Made by a program: the position numbers and the translations under genes
The notes under the pieces: generated by a model
What the model was told of the DNA's origin: nothing
Database searches by the model: none
Seen by the model: the letters and a program-made list of their open reading frames with translations, nothing else
Shown here: positions 51,996 through 59,357 of the stretch, in pieces
Numbering within the stretch: the first letter of the stretch is position 1
Layout: each line of letters starts with the position of its first letter
Origin: Zhaonella formicivorans
GTDB taxonomy: Bacteria; Bacillota; DUOV01; Zhaonellaceae
DNA: 64,000 nucleotides
Assembly (NCBI RefSeq): GCF_004353525.1
Contig: NZ_CP085524.1
Span: 496,001-560,000 of the forward strand
Direction: 5' to 3'

Positions 51996-52669
51996 TGAAT
52001 TATGATACTTATGATGACGACAGCCTGCTGATGTTATCAGGAATACAGCACTTTGCCTTTTGTGAGAGGCAGTGGGCTCTGATCCATATTGAAAATCTGT
52101 GGGAAGAAAACATAAGGACTGTTGAAGGTAAACAACTACACGATAGAGTGGACGACCCCTATTTTACGGAAACACGAAACAGTGTCAAGGTAGAGCGATC
52201 AGTCCCTTTGGTATCCAGATCCTTGGGTTTATACGGTGTGGCTGACGTAATTGAATACTATCAAGATTCGGGCTCAGATGATTCTCTTAAAATCATTATT
52301 ATTGAATATAAAAGAGGTAAACCAAAACCCGATGATAGAGATGAAGTACAATTGTGTGCACAGGCGATCTGCTTAGAGGAAATGCTAGGATTAAAAATAG
52401 ATTATGGGTATTTCTTTTATGGAGAGACAAGGCACCGCTACAGGGTTGATTTTAATGAGGTGTTGAGGGCAAGGGTTAAACAATTAGCAACCAGAATGCA
52501 TAACTTGTATGAAAGAGGGGTAACTCCGCCGGCAGTAAAAGATAAAAGATGCAAGGGTTGTTCTATGGTAGATTTGTGTATACCTGCTCTTGCTAAAAAA
52601 AGAAATGTAGCTGACAATTATCTGAAACGTCTGGTGAAAGAAGCGGAAGAAGAATCAGCGGGAGAATAG
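51992..52669 (+). CDS. cas4: Cas4 nuclease of the adaptation module
   Basis: A 225-residue RecB-like exonuclease with an Fe-S cluster. FAFCERQWALIHIE (C~24) starts the cluster and KRCKGCSMVDLC (~190) ends it; catalytic residues lie in YGVADVIEY and IIIEYKRGKPKPDDRDEVQLCAQA (~103-126, DEK motif). It trims prespacers and selects those with the right PAM before Cas1-Cas2 integration. ATG at 51995 is an alternative start. Confidence 0.94.
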   Translation: MMNYDTYDDDSLLMLSGIQHFAFCERQWALIHIENLWEENIRTVEGKQLHDRVDDPYFTETRNSVKVERSVPLVSRSLGLYGVADVIEYYQDSGSDDSLKIIIIEYKRGKPKPDDRDEVQLCAQAICLEEMLGLKIDYGYFFYGETRHRYRVDFNEVLRARVKQLATRMHNLYERGVTPPAVKDKRCKGCSMVDLCIPALAKKRNVADNYLKRLVKEAEEESAGE

Positions 52670-52672
52670 TGT

Positions 52673-53704
52673 ATGAGAAAATTGTTGAATGTACTTTATG
52701 TTACAACTCCAGACGCCTTTTTGGCTAAAGACGGAGAAAACTTGGTAGTCAGATTACAGGACAAGGAAGTATTTCGCACACCCATTCATTACTTGGAGGG
52801 AATAGTGACTTTTGGCTATATGGGTAGCAGCCCGGCTTTATTAGGTTTGTGTGCAGAAAGAGGCGTTTCTTTAACTTTTCTGAACGAGCATGGTAAATTC
52901 CTGGCTAGTGTTTCGGGGCCGGTAAAGGGTAATGTACTACTAAGGCGCAAACAATACAGAATGGCAGATTCAGCAGGTGATTGTACAAAACTTGCTGCTC
53001 GGTTTATTATGGGGAAGATTGCTAACAGCAGAACAGTTTTAAGGCGTTTTATTAGTGACCATGGAGATAAATGTAATTTAAGTAGAATTGAGCGGATAAG
53101 CAAAGGGTTGGCCAAAAACATTGTCAAGGTAAGTAATGCTACTTCCCTGGAAGAAATTAGGGGTATAGAAGGAGAAACGGCAAGAGATTACTTTTCGGTA
53201 TTTGATGATATGATCTTAAATCAGAAGGAAAGCTTTTTCATGAAAGAGCGAAGCCGCAGGCCACCAATGGATAAAGTAAATGCCTTACTTTCTTTTTTTT
53301 ATACCCTGCTAGTTAATGAAAATAGGTCTGCCCTTGAAGCCGTTGGACTTGATCCATATGTAGGCTTTTTACACCGTGATCGACCGGGAAGGCCAGGGTT
53401 GGCCTTAGACTTGATGGAAGAATTCCGCCCTTATTTGGCGGACAGGCTTGCTTTGAATCTTATTAACCGTCGGCAAATAACAGGGGAAGATTTTGTAAAG
53501 AAGGAATCAGGAGGGGTAATTTTAAAAGAAGAGGCCAGGAAAACAGTTTTGGAGGCTTGGCAAAAAAGAAAAAGAGATGAGTTAACACATCCTTATCTAA
53601 ACGAAAAAATACCCGTTGGTTTATTGCCATATGCCCAAGCTTTGCTATTGTCCCGATATTTAAGGGGTGACCTTGATGACTATCCGCCCTTTGTCTGGAA
53701 ATAA
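52673..53704 (+). CDS. cas1: Cas1 integrase, type I-C
   Basis: A 343-residue integrase: YVTTPDAFLAKDGENLVVR at the N-terminus, IRGIEGETARDYF (catalytic Glu), VGLDPYVGFLHRDRPGRPGLALDLMEEFRPYLADRLALNLIN (His and Asp) and CxL-like RYLRGDLDDYPPF at the end. Inserts spacers at the leader end of the array. Starts 4 bases after cas4. Confidence 0.95.
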   Translation: MRKLLNVLYVTTPDAFLAKDGENLVVRLQDKEVFRTPIHYLEGIVTFGYMGSSPALLGLCAERGVSLTFLNEHGKFLASVSGPVKGNVLLRRKQYRMADSAGDCTKLAARFIMGKIANSRTVLRRFISDHGDKCNLSRIERISKGLAKNIVKVSNATSLEEIRGIEGETARDYFSVFDDMILNQKESFFMKERSRRPPMDKVNALLSFFYTLLVNENRSALEAVGLDPYVGFLHRDRPGRPGLALDLMEEFRPYLADRLALNLINRRQITGEDFVKKESGGVILKEEARKTVLEAWQKRKRDELTHPYLNEKIPVGLLPYAQALLLSRYLRGDLDDYPPFVWK

Positions 53705-53718
53705 GGAGGATTGACTCA

Positions 53719-54009
53719 ATGATGGTACTAATTACTTATGATGTGAATACAACAACAGAAGCTGGAAAAAAGAGACTCAGACATGTTGCCAAGCAATGTA
53801 TCAATTATGGACAGAGGGTTCAAAATTCTGTATTTGAATGCTTGGTGGACCCTGTTCAATTTGCGCAATTAAGGCACAGGTTGGAGGAGATAATAGATAA
53901 AGAAAAAGATAGTTTAAGGTATTATTATCTAGGTAATAACTGGAAAAACAGGGTTGAACATGTTGGAACCAGAGCAACTTTTGATCCTGAAGGGACTATT
54001 ATAGTTTAG
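53719..54009 (+). CDS. cas2: Cas2, type I-C
   Basis: A 96-residue ferredoxin-fold protein (VLITYDVNTTTEAGKKRLRHVAKQC, QNSVFECLVDPVQF, SLRYYYLGNNW). Forms the Cas1-Cas2 integration complex. Starts at ATG with AAGGAGG upstream, last gene of the cas operon, with the array leader directly downstream. Confidence 0.95.
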   Translation: MMVLITYDVNTTTEAGKKRLRHVAKQCINYGQRVQNSVFECLVDPVQFAQLRHRLEEIIDKEKDSLRYYYLGNNWKNRVEHVGTRATFDPEGTIIV

Positions 54010-54187
54010 GTAATAGTTTGTGCGAACCTGATGTTCACACGTTTTTCCACGGGCATCGCACTAATGTAAATTGAACGATGTTTCTATTAAAACATATACG
54101 AGCTTATATCTTGGGGTTACGTTGATTAAGTGTTTCGCTATTATAGAATAGCTAACCCTTGAGATAAGTTGCTTACTCGCAGGCGCA
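54010..54187 (+). promoter_or_regulatory. CRISPR leader
   Basis: 178 AT-rich bases between cas2 and the first repeat. The GTGCGAACCTGATG start resembles leaders of other type I-C arrays. Transcription of the array should start here, and new spacers should be added next to 54188. Confidence 0.8.
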
Positions 54188-54852
54188 GTCGCACCCCACG
54201 CGGGTGCGTGGATTGAAACAATTTTCAGATAGACCCATAGGGGTTGTTGTTTGGTCGCACCCCACGCGGGTGCGTGGATTGAAACATACGAAGATTGGTA
54301 AGATTCTAAGTCTTGGGCTAGTCGCACCCCACGCGGGTGCGTGGATTGAAACAAGTGAGCGCACATAAACGTAATAGGGAATATTTCGTCGCACCCCACG
54401 CGGGTGCGTGGATTGAAACTAAGAAATGCATTGAACTTGACCTTGACAAAGCAGTCGCACCCCACGCGGGTGCGTGGATTGAAACTTTGGCCCCGGTATC
54501 TTAAACACCGCTGGCGGAGGTCGCACCCCACGCGGGTGCGTGGATTGAAACTGTTGGAGCATATTTCATTTTAATAAACCAAAATTGTCGCACCCCACGC
54601 GGGTGCGTGGATTGAAACATACCAGGTATCATCAATTGTTTTGCCAGTTAATTGTCGCACCCCACGCGGGTGCGTGGATTGAAACCGCACAACAAAGGTA
54701 AAAAAGGTGTTGGTGGTTGGGTCGCACCCCACGCGGGTGCGTGGATTGAAACAAGTAGCTTTCTTTGAATTGCTTTAGCCATGCATGTCGCACCCCACGC
54801 GGGTGCGTGGATTGAAACTTTTGGAAATGGCACATCAGCAAATAGCTCTTAA
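54188..54852 (+). CRISPR. Type I-C CRISPR array, leader-proximal half (10 repeats)
   Basis: Ten perfect 32-base repeats begin GTCGCACCCCACGCG and end GTGCGTGGATTGAAAC; starts are 54188, 54254, 54321, 54388, 54454, 54520, 54587, 54654, 54721 and 54787. Nine complete spacers are 34-35 bases. The repeat has the standard type I-C palindrome (CACCCCACGCGGGTGCGTG). After the tenth repeat 34 bases (54819-54852) run into the IS3 element. Confidence 0.98.
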
Positions 54853-54916
54853 GCCCCCTAACTAGGTTGGACATCGTTTCTTAAGAAATGATAAACTTAG
54901 TGTAGGGGGAATTTTT

Positions 54917-55213
54917 ATGACCAGGAAAAAATACAGCGATGAATTTAAACAACAAATTGTCAAAGAAGCAATTGAAACTGGCAATATGTCCTTAGTGGCC
55001 CGGCAGCATGAAATTGCCAAATCAATGGTTGCCAAATGGGTAAAACAATATAAAAACCCTCCTGTGCCTAAAAATAATAAGAAAAAAACTATTGATAATA
55101 GTTACTATAAAGAACTTGAAACCGAGAACGATAAACTTAAAAAGCTCCTCGGCGAAAAAGATTTGGAAATAGCCATACTTAAGGATTTGTTAAAAAAAAC
55201 AAACCTTCGATAG
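54917..55213 (+). CDS. IS3-family transposase OrfA
   Basis: A 98-residue DNA-binding helix-turn-helix protein (RKKYSDEFKQQIVKEAIETGN, VARQHEIAKSMVAKWVKQY) followed by a leucine-zipper-like coiled coil (ELETENDKLKKLLGEKDLEIAILKDLL). Overlaps orfB through a -1 frameshift on the A-run at 55192. Confidence 0.92.
   Translation: MTRKKYSDEFKQQIVKEAIETGNMSLVARQHEIAKSMVAKWVKQYKNPPVPKNNKKKTIDNSYYKELETENDKLKKLLGEKDLEIAILKDLLKKTNLR
55192..55198 (+). other. Programmed -1 frameshift site of the IS3 transposase
   Basis: A_AAA_AAA in the orfA frame, within a run of eight A residues. Slipping back one base joins orfA to the orfB frame, which is open from here to 56145. Such A-runs are the standard way IS3 elements make the OrfAB transposase. 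Confidence 0.8.
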
Positions 55214-56145
55214 AAGATAAAGTAAGTATCGCCAACAAATGGATTAGCCGTGGTTACAAAGCAGTTTTGGTTCTAAAAATAGTAGGCCTTAGCCGCTCTA
55301 CGTACTATTATCGTATTTCAAGAACTGGCCTTACCAAACGTGTGGGAGGAGGAAGACCCTGCCCAGGTTACTCGCTAGATAAAGCCAACAACCAGATCAG
55401 CGATGAACAAATTAAGGAATGGCTAACAGAGCTTATCGCGGATGAAGGTTATGCCTACGGGTATCTTAAATTAACCTACGCCCTAAAGCGAAATTTCAGG
55501 CTTATAATCAACAAGAAGAAAGTCTACAGGCTATGTAAAGAACTGGAAATTCTTAGACCACAAAGAAAATTTAAACCATCGTTTCCACGCAAAATAGCTA
55601 AAAACCGGGTTATTACAGGGTCTAACCAGCTTTGGGAGATGGATGTTAAATATGGTTATATTGCGGGTGAAAATCGATTTTTCTTCCTGTTGAGTCTTAT
55701 TGACGTAGCCGACAGAAATATAATTGACTATCACCTTGGTCTTAGTTGCACAGCAGAAGATGCAGTCAGAGTGGTTAAATCAGCATTATTAAAACGCCAG
55801 CTTTATCAAGGTGGAAATAAGCCTGTAATTCGCTCAGATAACGGGCCGCAATTTATCAGCCATGTATTTGAGAAAGTATGTGAGGAACTAGGGATAGAAC
55901 ATGAACGGATCCCTTTTAAAACTCCAAACAAAAATGCACATATAGAAGCTTTTCACCGACTTTTAGAAGATGAATGCTTTAGCCGCTATGAATTTGCGGC
56001 CTATGCTGAGGTATATGAAGTAGTAGCACAATATATCAAGCGTTACAATAAGCAAAGACTTCACTCAAGCATCGGGTATGTGCCACCTGAAGAATTCTAC
56101 AAATACCTTAGAGATGGCGAAAAAGTCTTGAAAATTACAATTTAA
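55201..56145 (+). CDS. IS3-family transposase OrfB (DDE integrase)
   Basis: The frame continues from the frameshift (KPSIEDKVSIANKWISRGYKAVLVL...). The HTH_21-like part (GYAYGYLKLTYALKR) is followed by the rve integrase core: LWEMDVKYGY (first Asp), VIRSDNGPQF (second Asp) and NAHIEAFHRLLEDE (Glu), a complete DDE set. A TTG at 55267 could start a separate OrfB. Intact, so the copy may still move. Confidence 0.92.
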   Translation, partial: KPSIEDKVSIANKWISRGYKAVLVLKIVGLSRSTYYYRISRTGLTKRVGGGRPCPGYSLDKANNQISDEQIKEWLTELIADEGYAYGYLKLTYALKRNFRLIINKKKVYRLCKELEILRPQRKFKPSFPRKIAKNRVITGSNQLWEMDVKYGYIAGENRFFFLLSLIDVADRNIIDYHLGLSCTAEDAVRVVKSALLKRQLYQGGNKPVIRSDNGPQFISHVFEKVCEELGIEHERIPFKTPNKNAHIEAFHRLLEDECFSRYEFAAYAEVYEVVAQYIKRYNKQRLHSSIGYVPPEEFYKYLRDGEKVLKITI

Positions 56146-56150
56146 AACTA

Positions 56151-56271
56151 TTTGTTTAACCTGTAAGAATAAAATCTTATGGTTTAAGAAAGGGTCAAGG
56201 TCGCAACGCGGCGAAGCGAAACCTTGACGCACTTCTTAAACCATAAGAAAATAATCAACAGGTTAAACAAA
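56151..56271. repeat. Nested stem-loop element E4 inside the IS3 right end
   Basis: Perfect 14-bp outer stem TTTGTTTAACCTGT (56151) with its complement (56258); perfect 16-bp middle stem (56175-56190 with 56233-56248); GTCAAGGT (56194) with ACCTTGAC (56221). The loop CGCAACGCGGCGAAGCGAA is GC-rich. Shares the GTCAAGG stem with element E2. It starts six bases after the orfB stop codon, in the same place relative to the transposase as E2 has in the IS110. Confidence 0.7.
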
Positions 56272-56345
56272 GATGCAATCGTGTGAAATCGTGAGAAATT
56301 AAGAAACTTTGTCCAAAATTCGGGGGTCAATCCGATAGTTTTGCT

Positions 56346-57313
56346 GTCGCACCCCACGCGGGTGCGTGGATTGAAACCTCACAAAACCAAGCTGGGCTAA
56401 TCTTTTCTCTATGTCGCACCCCACGCGGGTGCGTGGATTGAAACCAGAAAAAGAAATTGTGAATGATATACCAAGCAATGTCGCACCCCACGCGGGTGCG
56501 TGGATTGAAACTGGAAGTGTCCGGAATGTAAAGGGGAGTGGTGGCGTCGCACCCCACGCGGGTGCGTGGATTGAAACATTTTGTGTTTTACTGTGTCTAC
56601 AACGGTGTTGTGTCGCACCCCACGCGGGTGCGTGGATTGAAACTCCTGGGTGCTAGGACTTACATATACCCTGTATGCGTCGCACCCCACGCGGGTGCGT
56701 GGATTGAAACGTTGTACGTGTATAGCTCCTGGGGGACTTTGCTTTGTCGCACCCCACGCGGGTGCGTGGATTGAAACCAATCCTTTGGAGTAGCAGGTGT
56801 TTGATCCAATTGGTCGCACCCCACGCGGGTGCGTGGATTGAAACCTGAAAATAAGCTACCAACTGTTAACACCTTCAAGTCGCACCCCACGCGGGTGCGT
56901 GGATTGAAACTACTGCTACGGTAAAATATTTTTGCTCGACATGAAGTCGCACCCCACGCGGGTGCGTGGATTGAAACGTAGATACAAATGGGAATTACAT
57001 TGGTTATACTTGGGTCGCACCCCACGCGGGTGCGTGGATTGAAACCTCAAACGGGAAACTATTTTTGCCCTATCGCATGGTCGCACCCCACGCGGGTGCG
57101 TGGATTGAAACCTGTCGTATAAAAAGAAGGAAAAAAGGAAAAAATGGAGTCGCACCCCACGCGGGTGCGTGGATTGAAACTAGATGAACGTTTTTCCGAC
57201 GACTCTTCGACGGAGTCGCACCCCACGCGGGTGCGTGGATTGAAACGCAAATAGGGCTGGTTTTAGGACAAAAAGGACTTTGTTGCACCCCACGCGGGTG
57301 CGTGGATTGAAAC
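56346..57313 (+). CRISPR. Type I-C CRISPR array, leader-distal half (15 repeats)
   Basis: Fifteen 32-base repeats start at 56346, 56413, 56480, 56546, 56612, 56679, 56746, 56813, 56879, 56946, 57014, 57080, 57149, 57215 and 57282. Spacers are 34-37 bases, and one (57112-57148) is strongly purine-rich. The last repeat has GTTGC in place of GTCGC, the decay expected at the old end of an array. With the other half the array has 25 repeats. Confidence 0.98.
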
Positions 57314-57614
57314 AATCATCCCAAGGGCATTTTGTTTGCTGTTGTACCCTTTACTACCATCAAATGAGCTGGCAACTGCATCTGGCGACCATTTTTCGTG
57401 CAGCTTTTACCTCTTTCGTATAGTTTGACTAAAACTTTGACAAAACGTATTTTAGACCCCATTCAACTTCTCCTATACTTCGCGAATTTTAAATCAATTC
57501 ATCTTTTCCATTGCCAGAAAGCGAACTATATAGGAGAATAGAAAAAGTACCCTTAAATTTCTCAGGCAGCTTACGTATAATATTTATAACGCTTACTTGT
57601 GCTGGAGGGGTATG
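57314..57614. other. Intergenic region after the CRISPR array
   Basis: No gene seen. A TATAAT at ~57575 is a possible -10 of the CAP-domain gene; no further repeat copies are present after 57313. Confidence 0.5.
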
Positions 57615-58865
57615 ATGAAATCTTTGATAAAGTTTGTAGCAGGCCTAGTTACAGGGATTTTTTTTACCGTATTAATGATGAATTCCGGCTGGGCGGCGGG
57701 TTTTATACAGGAGATCAAGGTGCAGATTTTGCCCCTAAAATATTATTTTGATGGTATGCAAAAGGGTAATTCCGATGGGCAATATTTTAACGGCAATAAA
57801 AATGTACCTTTGGGATTTATTTACGATGGCACTACATATGTACCTTTAAGGTTTATTTCAGAAGCTTTGGGGAAAGCGGTTGGATGGGATGCAAAAACAA
57901 ATACTATTTGGGTTGGTAAGAAACCTGAGATTAGACCGAGCTTACCAGCTACATTGATGCAAGGTACAAAAAATGTTGAAGCATATATTGGAATTTCAAC
58001 CAAGGCTTTAGTTGAAAAATTAGGGGAGCCCCAGCGTAAAGACCCGGGGGAATATGGGTTTGACTGGTGGATCTATAACAAAGATTATAAAAACTACCTT
58101 CAAGTCGGAGTGAAGGAAGATAAAGTAGTTGCTTTATATACTAATTCCTATAACTGGACAACCAATGGAATTAGCTTGGGGAGCGCAAGAGCAGACATCG
58201 AGCAAAAACTGGATTTGGTAAATAAAATAAATTTTACTTATCAAAACGCTGATTTTACTATAAGTGAGAGTGCAGAACAATTTCAAGAAAGGCCTATCAA
58301 AATTGAGAGTAATTTAGTTACTGAGTTTTTCTTTGATATTCATGATAATAACAGACTTGCCGCTGTACGGGTCCTTGATTTATATACTTTTATGAGTATG
58401 GCTGCAGGCAATTATAACATGCAGTGGACCTATTTCGGCAAGCAACCCTCTTTCGGAAAACCAAAACTTTCGGATGCCCAATTAGACGCTGTTGAAAGGG
58501 CTTATGAGCAACAGATTTTTGATTTGGTCAATGCGGTGCGTGCTCAAAAAGGACTGTCGCTGTTAAAATGGGATGAGAAAGTTGCTGATGTCGCCCGCTC
58601 CCATAGTAGAGACATGTTGGAACACAATTTCTTTTCACACACTTCACCTAATTCAGGACATTTAAGTGATAGGATGCAAAAGGCAGGAATAAAATACAGG
58701 ATAGTTGCAGAAAACATTGCTTACAATTATGTTGATGCCATTGCTGCCCATGAAGGGTGGATGAACAGCTTAGGCCACAGGACCAATGTTTTAAACAAGG
58801 ATTTTAAACATTTAGGGGCTGGCGTAGAAGGAAAATTCTATACGCAAAATTTTGTGACTTATTAA
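57615..58865 (+). CDS. Secreted CAP-domain protein with copper-amine-oxidase-like stalk domain
   Basis: A 416-residue exported protein. An N-terminal signal/anchor (FVAGLVTGIFFTVLMMNSGWA) is followed by a copper amine oxidase N-like domain (VPLGFIYDGTTYVPLRFISEALGKAVGWD, ~60-90), a CAP-associated region (~115-260) and a C-terminal SCP/CAP domain (~285-416) with LVNAVRAQKGLSLLKWDEKVADVARSHSRDMLEHNFFSHTSP, ENIAYN, and GHRTNVLNKDFKHLGAGV. ATG 57615 is chosen over ATG 57612 for its spacing to GGAGGGG. Similar proteins are found on sporulating Firmicutes' cell surfaces; the substrate is unknown. Confidence 0.87.
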   Translation: MKSLIKFVAGLVTGIFFTVLMMNSGWAAGFIQEIKVQILPLKYYFDGMQKGNSDGQYFNGNKNVPLGFIYDGTTYVPLRFISEALGKAVGWDAKTNTIWVGKKPEIRPSLPATLMQGTKNVEAYIGISTKALVEKLGEPQRKDPGEYGFDWWIYNKDYKNYLQVGVKEDKVVALYTNSYNWTTNGISLGSARADIEQKLDLVNKINFTYQNADFTISESAEQFQERPIKIESNLVTEFFFDIHDNNRLAAVRVLDLYTFMSMAAGNYNMQWTYFGKQPSFGKPKLSDAQLDAVERAYEQQIFDLVNAVRAQKGLSLLKWDEKVADVARSHSRDMLEHNFFSHTSPNSGHLSDRMQKAGIKYRIVAENIAYNYVDAIAAHEGWMNSLGHRTNVLNKDFKHLGAGVEGKFYTQNFVTY

Positions 58866-58938
58866 ATACTACTAGGCCTCCTCAAATTTTTTTAAGTCCA
58901 ACTTAAAATCTACCAGTGCAAAAAGCAGGATAATGTAG

Positions 58939-58944
58939 TATAAT
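58939..58944 (+). promoter_or_regulatory. -10 element of the xdhABC transcript
   Basis: TATAAT 60 bases before the purine aptamer. A -35 is not obvious (AGTGCA lies 18 bases upstream). The gap 58866-59357 otherwise holds the riboswitch and its expression platform. Confidence 0.45.
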
Positions 58945-59004
58945 ATCGAATGGGAAATATGTTATGAATTTGGCGTTGGATCAATTTAGGCAAGTGCATA
59001 ACTT

Positions 59005-59071
59005 CTTGTATATCCTCGGTAATATGGTCCGAGAGTTTCTACCGGGTAACCGTAAATAGTCCGGCTACAAG
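59005..59071 (+). promoter_or_regulatory. Purine riboswitch aptamer, guanine/xanthine class by its key cytosine
   Basis: The aptamer reads TATCCTCGGTAATATGGTCC, GAGAGTTTCTACCGGG, ACCGTAAATAGTCCGG and CTACAAG. P1 is CTTGTA (59005) with TACAAG (59066), extended by CAAGT (58991) with ACTTG (59076). J2/3 is GTTTCTACC; the two loop motifs TAATATGG and ACCGTAAA are those that form the loop-loop contact. The specificity base is C (in GGCTAC), which in this class selects guanine-type ligands rather than adenine. The base before it is G where A is usual. It lies upstream of xdhABC, so purines probably regulate their own oxidation. Confidence 0.88.
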
Positions 59072-59226
59072 AATAACTTGCCCTAAGCTGTTTAGCTGTT
59101 GGGTAGAGGATTTTTGAAGTCGCTCTTACGGCTTACCCACTTTTCTTAATAAGCCGGAGAAAAGGTATTATGTTATTTACTCCGTAATTAGCAATACAAG
59201 GGTCATCCCAGTACTCTTCGAAAACG

Positions 59227-59270
59227 AACCCCAAAATTTTCTTTAGGATAATTAGGGGGTTTTTATTTTT
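59227..59270 (+). terminator. Intrinsic terminator, probable riboswitch expression platform
   Basis: AACCCC (59227-59232) pairs with GGGGGTT (59255-59261) around an AT-rich loop, followed by TTTATTTTT. It lies between the aptamer and xdhA (ATG 59358). Another hairpin just after the aptamer (TGGGTA at 59100 with TTACCCA near 59138) overlaps CCCTAAGC-type pairing at 59081 and could be the switch itself. Confidence 0.6.
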
Positions 59271-59357
59271 ATTTTCAACCCTGACTAAAAAAGGGGGTTG
59301 GTTTCAAGAGATTTCATATGTAAATTTGCTCAGAAATCAAGAAATGGAGGGGAGAAA

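Larger units (their letters stand above)
54853..56330 (+). mobile_element. IS3-family element inserted in the CRISPR array
   Basis: About 1.48 kb. Imperfect terminal inverted repeats: GCCCCCTAACTAGGTTGGAC at the left (54853) against the complement of GTCCAAAATTCGGGGGTC at the right (~56311-56328), both followed inward by GTTTCTTAA. Contains orfA and orfB joined by a slippery site, and a long hairpin near the right end. No target duplication could be found, and the flanking array pieces do not add up to one spacer. The left repeat CCCCCTA can pair with TAGGGGG before orfA and hide its ribosome site. Confidence 0.85.

Noticed and set aside
54061-54874. Minus- and plus-strand reading frames across the CRISPR repeats
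   Set aside because: They consist of repeated translations of the 32-base repeat (such as NPRTRVGCD) and have no independent coding evidence; the same holds for frames across 56327-57315.
59298-59357. Upstream extension of xdhA by 20 residues
   Set aside because: The family N-terminus begins at the ATG 59358, which has a strong ribosome site; the extension has none.
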